This document shows positions 1 through 4,744 of a DNA stretch of 5,287 nt, one piece after another. Within the stretch, counting starts at the first letter, position 1. Every line of letters begins with the position of its first letter. Source of the stretch: Planctomycetota bacterium (GTDB taxonomy: Bacteria; Planctomycetota; Phycisphaerae; WQYP01); NCBI GenBank assembly GCA_021852225.1, contig JAJZOA010000026.1, positions 1 to 5,287 on the forward strand, written 5' to 3'. A program made the position numbers and the translations under genes. A model generated the notes under the pieces. The model was not told the DNA's origin. It made no database searches and saw only the letters and a program-made list of their open reading frames with translations.

Positions 1-39
1 CACGCGGCCTGCGATTTTTTTGTTCCGATCTAGCGACCA

Positions 40-939
40 TCAGTAGGCGTCGGGATTGGGAATAATATTCAGAGGCTTCATGCCATCGTTTTTGATTGCC
101 TCCACATGGCCATCACAGAATACCGCGTTGGCTGTGCCTTCCACCGCGCCGAATTGGTTGTTATGGCGGAACCGCATGCCAAGGCGTGTGGTGATGGGCG
201 GAAAACCGCCTGGCGCGTCAACATCCCCGCCAATAATAGGGTCGGCCATATTCATGGTTCCGTCTAAAACGAAGGTGTTATTGGCTTCGGCATTTTTGAT
301 GTCGGTGATGTAGTTGGGGCCGCCCCAGTTAAACTGGTAGTTCCCATAAGAGCCATATTGCGTGGCATCCGCGTACAAAATGACATTGACAGGATCTTCC
401 ACAAACGTGGTGTGCAGGCACTGGGTATATCCGCTGTGGCGTGTACTGCCGTAGCCCAGGATTACAAACGGATTGCAACCGTAATCCAATTCCCAGTTGT
501 AGGGGTGATAAATATCCCCTGGATCCTGGAATAGATCCGCCCATTTCTGCGCCATGCCGACAGGAAGCAGGGGCGCTCGGCCACCTTCATACACTTTGCC
601 AAAAATGGCTGCGGCATTGTTGGGGAGCAGCGAATAGCCATTGGAAAGCTTGCCTGTCCCCTGTTGAATGTAAAAAAGAAGATTGGCCCATTCGCCGTAG
701 GCATAATAATTGTAATCAATGCCCGCAGGCTCATACATGCCGTCAAAACTGGCGGTATATTCAGCGGTCATCTGTCCCATGGATCGCAATCTTGCCGCGC
801 ATTGAATACTAATTGCGGTAGATTTGGCCCGTGCCAGTGCGGGCAGCAGCAGCGAAATAAGCAGGGCGATGATTGATATCACCACCAGCAGCTCGACGAG
901 TGTAAACGCTCTGCGACGGGTTGGTTTAAAGGGACGCAT
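40..939 (-). CDS. Prepilin-like protein: N-terminal methylation/cleavage motif plus C-terminal H-Xn-DG signature
   Basis: 299 aa. A basic leader (MRPFKPTRRRA) precedes FTLVELLVVI, the type IV prepilin/GspG-like processing site. Cleavage would fall between A11 and F12, with the conserved Glu at +5 (E16), and a hydrophobic helix runs to about residue 37. Next comes 'CAARLRSMGQ', matching the Cys-x-x-x-Leu-Arg segment usual in the large PVC prepilin-like families (DUF1559-related). The central part is rich in Tyr, Asn and Gly. The C-terminus has H259 followed by D276-G277-H278, the processing-associated H-Xn-DG signature, here with 16 intervening residues instead of the usual 9. The open frame reaches back to 1011, but the ATG at 937-939 is chosen because GGAGGA lies 6 nt upstream and the leader then has normal length. 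By family knowledge it is an inner-membrane-anchored, periplasmic pseudopilin-like protein. Its cellular role is unknown and it is unlikely to be a major pilin. It lies downstream of the PEP-CTERM gene, beyond a terminator. No terminator is visible after its stop in positions 1-39, so the transcript may continue out of the window. Confidence 0.93.
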   Translation of the reverse strand: MRPFKPTRRRAFTLVELLVVISIIALLISLLLPALARAKSTAISIQCAARLRSMGQMTAEYTASFDGMYEPAGIDYNYYAYGEWANLLFYIQQGTGKLSNGYSLLPNNAAAIFGKVYEGGRAPLLPVGMAQKWADLFQDPGDIYHPYNWELDYGCNPFVILGYGSTRHSGYTQCLHTTFVEDPVNVILYADATQYGSYGNYQFNWGGPNYITDIKNAEANNTFVLDGTMNMADPIIGGDVDAPGGFPPITTRLGMRFRHNNQFGAVEGTANAVFCDGHVEAIKNDGMKPLNIIPNPDAY

Positions 940-945
940 AAGAAA

Positions 946-951
946 TCCTCC
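946..951 (-). promoter_or_regulatory. Shine-Dalgarno of the prepilin-like gene
   Basis: On the minus strand this reads GGAGGA, 6 nt before the ATG at 937-939. It decides the start against the longer open frame. The GGAG is also the right arm of a small inverted repeat, CTCC-TTTTTT-GGAG (948-961), so the site could be partly masked in the mRNA. Confidence 0.85.
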
Positions 952-984
952 AAAAAAGGAGACGGTGCGAAGCCATAAGAATTT

Positions 985-1026
985 AAAACCGGCCGGCCTG
1001 CCGCAACGCACGGTCAGGCGGCCGGG
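985..1026 (-). terminator. Intrinsic terminator after the PEP-CTERM gene
   Basis: Read on the minus strand, CCGGCCGCCTG (1025-1015) pairs with CAGGCCGGCCGG (1000-989), an 11-bp GC-rich stem with one bulged C. The inside folds further (CCG...CGG). A TTTT tract at 988-985 and an AT-rich run follow directly. The hairpin begins about 15 nt past the stop codon at 1041-1043. This is a classic rho-independent terminator and should end most transcripts of the PEP-CTERM gene before the prepilin-like gene. Confidence 0.85.
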
Positions 1027-1040
1027 TTAACCATTTTTCT

Positions 1041-2816
1041 TCAGGCAGATACGCGACCACGGCGACGGCCCGCCAGCAGCAGGCCGGCAAAGCCGACGCC
1101 GAAGAGGGCCAGGGTAGCTGGTTCGGGGGTTGCCGTTGCCGAAAGGGTAATGTTGTTGGCGTTATAGTTGACCGTGTAACCGGCCCCCAATCCACTAATG
1201 GTCGCGAAGGTTCCACTCAGGGTTCCGGTGAAACTCGCGATCGTATAAACGCTGCCATCAAAACTGCCGGTAAGACCTGTTAAATTCAAGGCGCTGCTGG
1301 GCCCAAGCGTCAGATTTCCAGTTATTGCCAGCAGACTGCTGGCGCTGGATGGGCCGACATTGATGTTTAATGCGCCATTGCTGGTAACGTTGCCTATGAC
1401 TGATAATGTGCCGGTGCTGCTGACGGCCGGATCGCCAGGTGCAATGATTCCGTTGTTGGTCACGGTAATAGGAAATGAAGCGTTGCCAAGGGTTCCATTG
1501 CCGGCTAACGTCCCGCCGGCGCCGGCTGCAAAAGCCAGTCCTGACTCCATTGTTGTGGCTTTGGTCAGGGCCGCATCCACCGTGATACCCGTGGTGCCCG
1601 CCGGCGTTGCGGTGACGCCCAATGCCCCGTCCACTACAAGCGAGCCACCGTTGACTTCAGTGATTCCCTGGAAATTATCAGCGCCGGTCAGCGTCAGCGA
1701 ACCGGTCCCGACTTTGTAAAGGTTTACCTGACCGGCGACTCCGGCCAGCGTACCTGCGAATGTGGTGCTGGTATTGGCGGTACCAATGACATAGTTGAGC
1801 GCGTGCGTCGGGGAACTTCCATATGAGTAACCCCCCAATGTGCTGTATTTGGTTCCGGTCAGCGCGCCGATTACCGCGTTTACTCCATTGAGGGTGGATT
1901 TATTTTGTTCGTTCTGGTACGAGAAGGTCAACGAGTCGGTTGCAGTACCGTTCAAATTCAACGTACCGTTGTTAAGATAGAATCCGCCGTTACCCTTAGA
2001 ATTGCCAGCGGCAAGGCTGTCCTCGAAACCGTTGAAACCGAGGTCCGTGCCATTTCTGGCGGCGGAAACATTGACCGTGCCAGTAAAGGCCGACCAGTCA
2101 CCGCCGATATTATTCCGCACGTAAAACGCGTTGATGTTCAATGTGCCGCCGCCGGTAAGTGTACCCGAATTCAGGGCATTGCCTCCGAGGGTGTCATAGT
2201 TATTGGTCTGCTCCATGACGATGTTTCCGGTGTTACCCGATGCGACATATAAGTTACTTGTAATGTCTCCCGAATCACCGAGTGTGCCACCATTAAATGA
2301 GATAGTTCCAGTGCCTGGATTGGTGCCCGAGATCAGTGTGCCGCCATTCAGATTGGTCCCACCGCTGAAGGTGTTGGCACTTTTCAGCGTCACGGTGCCC
2401 GTGTAGCCGGTATCAAGGTTCAGCGCTGTGGCACCGGTAATTCCGGATACATCGCCGGTAAAGTTGGTCAGGGAATAGCTGCCCGCACCTGTCATAAAAT
2501 CGACGGAAGCCGGGCTGACGCCCGAACCGGTGCCGACTGTCAGGGCCAGGTTTGTGGCACCACCGGTGAATTGCACAGCTGAGCCGTCGGTATAGGCGAC
2601 GCCGTTGGTGCTGGTGGTGGTGTCGTTCCAGTTCAGGTCGGTGCCGGTGGTGTCCCAGTTGCCATTGGTGGCACCAGTGTATACGAGTGTGTCTGCCGCA
2701 ACTGGGCGCGTGCTTAGCATTGCCGAACCGGCCAATAGAGCAACCGCCAGAGTGGCGCAACCAAGCAACCGATTGCGCCGGTTGAGCATCATTTGATTCC
2801 GCTGCGAACGTACCAT
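1041..2816 (-). CDS. Secreted autotransporter-type beta-strand-repeat protein with PEP-CTERM sorting signal
   Basis: 591 aa. The Arg/Asn-rich N-terminus, hydrophobic core (about residues 17-34) and a VAA|D site after A41 form a Sec signal peptide. The mature part is rich in Gly, Thr, Asn and Ser and has no cysteine, as expected of an extracellular beta-solenoid. After an N-terminal 'NGNWDTTGTDLNW...YTDGSAVQF' module there are two recognisable autotransporter-associated beta-strand repeats. One is near residues 141-162 (core ANTFSGGTNLNGGTL) and one near 368-397 (core GTGSLTLTGADNFQGITEV). A 'GTLAGNGTLGN...IAPGDPAVSSTGTLSV' passenger-like stretch follows. The C-terminus has Pro-Glu-Pro at 564-566, a hydrophobic helix and a GRRRGR basic tail, the PEP-CTERM signal that an exosortase recognises. 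There is no C-terminal beta-barrel, so it is not a true autotransporter. The likely fate is export and attachment at the cell surface or in extracellular matrix. Ligand and function are unknown, and no exosortase is encoded here. The start at 2814-2816 is set by GGAGGAG 6 nt upstream. It is divergent from the AraC-family gene. Confidence 0.94.
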   Translation of the reverse strand: MVRSQRNQMMLNRRNRLLGCATLAVALLAGSAMLSTRPVAADTLVYTGATNGNWDTTGTDLNWNDTTTSTNGVAYTDGSAVQFTGGATNLALTVGTGSGVSPASVDFMTGAGSYSLTNFTGDVSGITGATALNLDTGYTGTVTLKSANTFSGGTNLNGGTLISGTNPGTGTISFNGGTLGDSGDITSNLYVASGNTGNIVMEQTNNYDTLGGNALNSGTLTGGGTLNINAFYVRNNIGGDWSAFTGTVNVSAARNGTDLGFNGFEDSLAAGNSKGNGGFYLNNGTLNLNGTATDSLTFSYQNEQNKSTLNGVNAVIGALTGTKYSTLGGYSYGSSPTHALNYVIGTANTSTTFAGTLAGVAGQVNLYKVGTGSLTLTGADNFQGITEVNGGSLVVDGALGVTATPAGTTGITVDAALTKATTMESGLAFAAGAGGTLAGNGTLGNASFPITVTNNGIIAPGDPAVSSTGTLSVIGNVTSNGALNINVGPSSASSLLAITGNLTLGPSSALNLTGLTGSFDGSVYTIASFTGTLSGTFATISGLGAGYTVNYNANNITLSATATPEPATLALFGVGFAGLLLAGRRRGRVSA

Positions 2817-2822
2817 AGGAAA

Positions 2823-2829
2823 CTCCTCC
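2823..2829 (-). promoter_or_regulatory. Shine-Dalgarno of the PEP-CTERM gene
   Basis: On the minus strand this reads GGAGGAG, 6 nt before the ATG at 2814-2816. It rules out the longer frame that opens at 2885, whose extra 23 residues would spoil the signal peptide. Confidence 0.85.
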
Positions 2830-2849
2830 AGAAAAGGGCGCCGATAATT

Positions 2850-2864
2850 CGTGTGTATCACACG
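2850..2864. promoter_or_regulatory. Perfect inverted repeat in the leader of the PEP-CTERM gene
   Basis: CGTGTG-TAT-CACACG is a 6-bp perfect palindrome with a 3-bp centre, 33 nt upstream of the PEP-CTERM start codon and 20 nt before its Shine-Dalgarno. It may be a dimeric repressor site, or a small triloop hairpin in the 5' leader. The binding protein is not known. The symmetry is seen directly; the function is inferred. Confidence 0.4.
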
Positions 2865-2925
2865 CTTCGGCAGGCTCAATCTCAACGCTCACCAACACCG
2901 ACAAGGCATCAGCCATCGAGACCCG

Positions 2926-2954
2926 TTTAATTTAGTATTCGCGCCGACGGTCAA
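2926..2954 (-). promoter_or_regulatory. Weak sigma70-like promoter candidate for the PEP-CTERM gene
   Basis: On the minus strand, TTGACC (2954-2949, five of six to the -35 consensus) is followed after 17 nt by ATTAAA (2931-2926, only three of six to the -10). Transcription would start near 2919 and give a leader of about 100 nt that includes the CGTGTG/CACACG palindrome. The poor -10 keeps this tentative. Confidence 0.25.
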
Positions 2955-2973
2955 ACCTTTTGCACCATTCCGA

Positions 2974-2998
2974 TGTTCCGTTCAAGAGCGGCGGAACA
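2974..2998. repeat. Inverted repeat TGTTCCG / CGGAACA
   Basis: Seven-base perfect arms at 2974-2980 and 2992-2998 are separated by 11 bp. It lies 20 bp upstream of the candidate -35 of the PEP-CTERM gene, a place where an activator or repressor could bind. AraC-family proteins more often use direct repeats, so this may belong to another regulator. Confidence 0.4.
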
Positions 2999-3010
2999 GA
3001 CGCGGGACAG

Positions 3011-3043
3011 AATCAGGAAAAGTTTGAACGCCTCTGATTTTTT
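3011..3043 (+). terminator. Terminator-like hairpin with no gene in front of it
   Basis: AATCAG (3011-3016) pairs with CTGATT (3034-3039). The right arm runs into six T residues at 3038-3043, and inner GG/CC pairing adds to the stem. The stem is AT-rich, and no plus-strand gene precedes it within the window, so it may be chance or may end an unseen small transcript. Confidence 0.2.
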
Positions 3044-3134
3044 CAACTCATTCAAGGCCAGTTTTAAGAATCGACCGGCCTGTGCAACTTGTGACGTTTT
3101 CCTTCGTATGGCATTAACGTCATCAACTTAAAGG

Positions 3135-3192
3135 AAGTATACCCGACATTTTCAGCATATCTAGAGTATATTTGTGACCACTTGTTATACTT
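3135..3192. promoter_or_regulatory. AT-rich cluster of AGTATA boxes
   Basis: AGTATA occurs at 3136-3141 and 3165-3170, and its complement TATACT at 3186-3191. The outer copies extend to the mirror pair AAGTATA/TATACTT. The patch is clearly more AT-rich than the rest of the window. It may be a regulator-binding region for the divergent genes; no clear promoter pair was found inside it. Confidence 0.2.
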
Positions 3193-3227
3193 TTGTCGCA
3201 TGATTTCCTGGCCTCATGCAGGGTGAA

Positions 3228-3287
3228 ATGTCTCTATTGGGCGGTGCAAAGCCCACAGCGAATTGCCGGAAACCTGGTAAGAGATGT
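3228..3287 (+). other. Possible structured RNA element
   Basis: ATGTCTCT (3228-3235) can pair with AGAGATGT (3280-3287) as an 8-bp helix with two G-U pairs. It encloses a perfect TGGGC/GCCCA hairpin (3238-3242 with 3251-3255) and further GC-rich sequence. The element resembles a closed junction but matches no riboswitch class I can name with confidence. The GTGCAAAGCC segment recalls part of the c-di-GMP-I aptamer, but the rest does not fit. Confidence 0.15.
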
Positions 3288-3383
3288 CTAAGCGGCCACC
3301 CTTGCTCCTATTCACGGCGGCATCGCGTCGCCACAGCGGCCAAAGCGGCGAATTGATTGCAACTAAATTCCGGCAAAGGCAAA

Positions 3384-3419
3384 AGCCGCGCATTCACTGC
3401 TTTTCATGCGGCTATAGCC
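3384..3419. repeat. Hairpin AGCCGC/GCGGCT overlapping palindrome GGCTATAGCC
   Basis: AGCCGC (3384-3389) is complementary to GCGGCT (3408-3413). The right arm overlaps a perfect 10-bp palindrome, GGCTATAGCC (3410-3419). The two structures are mutually exclusive in RNA. No function can be assigned. Confidence 0.3.
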
Positions 3420-3440
3420 CTTTATTTCTGCAAGCCTGCC

Positions 3441-3458
3441 GTTCGGATTTATCCGAAC
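3441..3458. promoter_or_regulatory. 18-bp near-perfect palindrome, likely operator
   Basis: GTTCGGAT-TT-ATCCGAAC has 8-bp perfect arms with a 2-bp centre. A compact, highly symmetric site is typical of a homodimeric helix-turn-helix regulator. It lies about 50 bp upstream of one plus-strand promoter candidate (3510-3537) and 160 bp upstream of the other (3621-3649). The symmetry is certain; the protein that would bind is unknown. Confidence 0.45.
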
Positions 3459-3509
3459 CAATGCGCCATGTCCTGGATGATATTATCCACTGTTCCGTCG
3501 ACTACTCAA

Positions 3510-3537
3510 TTGTACAAATGTAGCCTGTTGTTATAGT
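3510..3537 (+). promoter_or_regulatory. Alternative promoter candidate upstream of the AraC-family gene
   Basis: TTGTAC (3510-3515) and TATAGT (3532-3537, five of six to the -10 consensus) are 16 nt apart. The -35 matches only in TTG. A start near 3544 would leave a leader of about 275 nt before the AraC-family gene. Confidence 0.25.
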
Positions 3538-3620
3538 TTTGTTGCGCGGGCGGGCCGGCGGCAGTTTTATTGGTCAAATAAACAGACTCTTTCTTCGTTC
3601 CGCCGGTGACCGGTTAACGC

Positions 3621-3649
3621 TTGCATGCATCGTTTTTACGGCCTATTAT
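3621..3649 (+). promoter_or_regulatory. Promoter candidate for the AraC-family gene
   Basis: TTGCAT (3621-3626) and TATTAT (3644-3649) are exactly 17 nt apart. The -10 matches five of six and the -35 only the leading TTG. Transcription would begin near 3656, about 163 nt before the start codon. The palindrome at 3667-3686 would lie just downstream of the start site, a position suited to repression. Confidence 0.35.
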
Positions 3650-3666
3650 CCTTTTGTCGGATTGCA

Positions 3667-3686
3667 TGGCCATGTCGATATGGCCA
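3667..3686. promoter_or_regulatory. Inverted repeat TGGCCAT-N6-ATGGCCA in the AraC-family leader
   Basis: Seven-base perfect arms (3667-3673 and 3680-3686) flank GTCGAT. It lies 18-37 bp past the best -10 candidate and about 130 bp before the AraC-family start. It could be an autoregulatory operator or a leader hairpin. The function is inferred from position only. Confidence 0.4.
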
Positions 3687-3818
3687 ATGGCGTTGTTTTT
3701 CCGGAGATTTCGCCACCCGGTGTATGAATAGTAGTGTTTTTGTCGCCCTTTTTCATGCAACGGCCGGCCTGGAATCCGTCCGGTTTGAACAGGAATTTAT
3801 AGCGACAGGATTGCGGAC

Positions 3819-4676
3819 ATGGCTTCACAGGCGATTATCAGTCAGACGCAGGAGCCTTTTGCCAAACGGCTGGATGGTCGAGCCGTCACGCGCCCGCAGG
3901 ATGAACCGCCGCATGGAATCCCGATAGCGCTGCGTTCCGCCCAGCACTCGCAAATCAGCCGCGGCCGCTTCGAGCCGCCTTGGTCCAAGCGCATTGTGTT
4001 GGCCAATTGGCTGATAAAGGGAGAGGCGTTGATGGGCGTAGGGGGCCGGCGTGTGCCCATAAAGCCCGGCGATTTTGCATTGTATCTCCCTTCCATGCCG
4101 CATCAGATATGGGCGGTTTCCAAAATTGTTGAAATGTGCTGGTTTTCGATTGATGGCCCGCTGGCCGAACCGTTTGTTCTGCAATTGAATTTGCGTGCAG
4201 GCGTGTATCCGTTTGGTCCCGCGCCGCTGGCGGTGATTGACACCATGATGGATTCGCTAAGCGACCATACCATTCAGGGACGTCGCCGCGCCAGTCTGCT
4301 GGCAATACAGGCCTGGTACGATATCGCCAACACCATTCGCGCGCCGGAAGTACATTCGGTCATCAGTCAGGCCCGCCACCTTATTGAGCAGGAATTTTCC
4401 GATCCTGACACTTCCGCCAAGCGGGTGGCCACCAGGCTGGGCTATCATCGTGCGTCATTAAGCCGCATGTTTCATGAAAGTACCGGCGTGACTCTGAAGG
4501 ATTATCTGACGCAGGTTCGCCTTCAGGAAGCGCAATCGCTGCTTTTACACAGCGATTTTAAGGTCGCCGATATAAGCCGTAAATGTGGGTTTCTGGAAGT
4601 CAGCTATTTTTGCCGCTGGCTGCGGAAACATACGGGGCAGACGCCATCGCAAATTCGCGAATCCGCAGCGCCGTAA
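3819..4676 (+). CDS. AraC/XylS-family transcriptional regulator
   Basis: 285 aa, the usual length for the family. Residues about 45-125 look like a cupin-type sensing domain ('IKPGDFALYLPSMPHQIWAV', residues 81-100, has the Pro-Gly-Asp turn and the following Pro-x-x-Pro-His). The C-terminal ~105 residues are a clear AraC DNA-binding domain with two helix-turn-helix motifs. The first is near 198-220 (core RVATRLGYHRASLSRMF), followed by the linker helix 'YLTQVRLQEAQSLL'. The second is near 247-270 (core ADISRKCGFLEVSYFCRWL), ending in the family signature G-Q-T-P-S-Q-I-R. The start at 3819 has a modest AGGA 8 nt upstream. By family knowledge it binds DNA and usually activates transcription in response to a small molecule, often a sugar; the ligand cannot be read from sequence. 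Divergent placement suggests the PEP-CTERM gene, its own gene, or both as targets. It is followed by a probable terminator and appears to be transcribed alone. Confidence 0.95.
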   Translation: MASQAIISQTQEPFAKRLDGRAVTRPQDEPPHGIPIALRSAQHSQISRGRFEPPWSKRIVLANWLIKGEALMGVGGRRVPIKPGDFALYLPSMPHQIWAVSKIVEMCWFSIDGPLAEPFVLQLNLRAGVYPFGPAPLAVIDTMMDSLSDHTIQGRRRASLLAIQAWYDIANTIRAPEVHSVISQARHLIEQEFSDPDTSAKRVATRLGYHRASLSRMFHESTGVTLKDYLTQVRLQEAQSLLLHSDFKVADISRKCGFLEVSYFCRWLRKHTGQTPSQIRESAAP

Positions 4677-4689
4677 TTTGCCGAAACGG

Positions 4690-4744
4690 GCCAGCCAATC
4701 GCCCTCGCATTTGCGTTCGGTCGGCTGGCTTAAATTAAATTTTA
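4690..4744 (+). terminator. Probable terminator of the AraC-family gene
   Basis: GCCAGCC (4690-4696) and GGCTGGC (4723-4729) are perfectly complementary. The 26-nt loop can itself fold through CGCA/TGCG (4706-4715). The stem starts 13 nt after the stop codon and is followed by the AT-rich run TTAAATTAAATTTTA. The T-tract is interrupted, so termination may be incomplete. CCGAA/TTCGG (4681-4685, 4716-4720) offers a competing fold. Confidence 0.55.

Larger units (their letters stand above)
2817..3818. other. Long divergent intergenic region (about 1 kb) without a convincing gene
   Basis: This stretch separates the starts of the PEP-CTERM gene (minus) and the AraC-family gene (plus). Short open frames exist (for example 79 codons at 3284-3523), but none has a good ribosome site together with recognisable protein features. 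It holds at least five inverted repeats, AT-rich patches around 3135-3195, and candidate promoters in both directions, listed separately. Its length far exceeds what two promoters need. That could reflect multiple regulator sites, an unrecognised small RNA, or decayed sequence. Confidence 0.7.

Noticed and set aside
1..20. Terminator right arm plus T-run (GGCCTGCGATTTTTTT) at the left edge, plus strand
   Set aside because: Only a 3-bp stem can be formed within the window. It could be the tail of a terminator for a convergent gene further left, but the left arm is not visible.
1041..2816. True type V autotransporter
   Set aside because: The repeats are autotransporter-associated, but the C-terminus is a PEP-CTERM tail and there is no outer-membrane beta-barrel domain.
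2413..2916. 167-codon minus-strand open frame overlapping the 5' end of the PEP-CTERM gene
   Set aside because: It lies in a different frame of a clearly recognised gene with signal peptide and ribosome site; the product is a His/Arg-rich shadow translation.
3239..3300. Possible c-di-GMP-I (GEMM) riboswitch, suggested by GTGCAAAGCC
   Set aside because: Only that short segment resembles the aptamer. The other conserved segments and the helix order do not match, and the segment is explained by a simple TGGGC/GCCCA hairpin. No convincing gene follows on that strand.
3284..3523. 79-codon plus-strand open frame (MSKRPPLLLF...) in the divergent spacer
   Set aside because: The ribosome site is poor (GGTAAGAG directly before the ATG), no family or membrane feature is visible, and it contains strong palindromes at 3410-3419 and 3441-3458. 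It could be a decayed fragment, but coding cannot be supported.
3625..3927. 100-codon plus-strand open frame upstream of and overlapping the AraC-family start
   Set aside because: It overlaps the well-supported AraC-family gene by more than 100 bp in another frame, and its product shows no recognisable domain.
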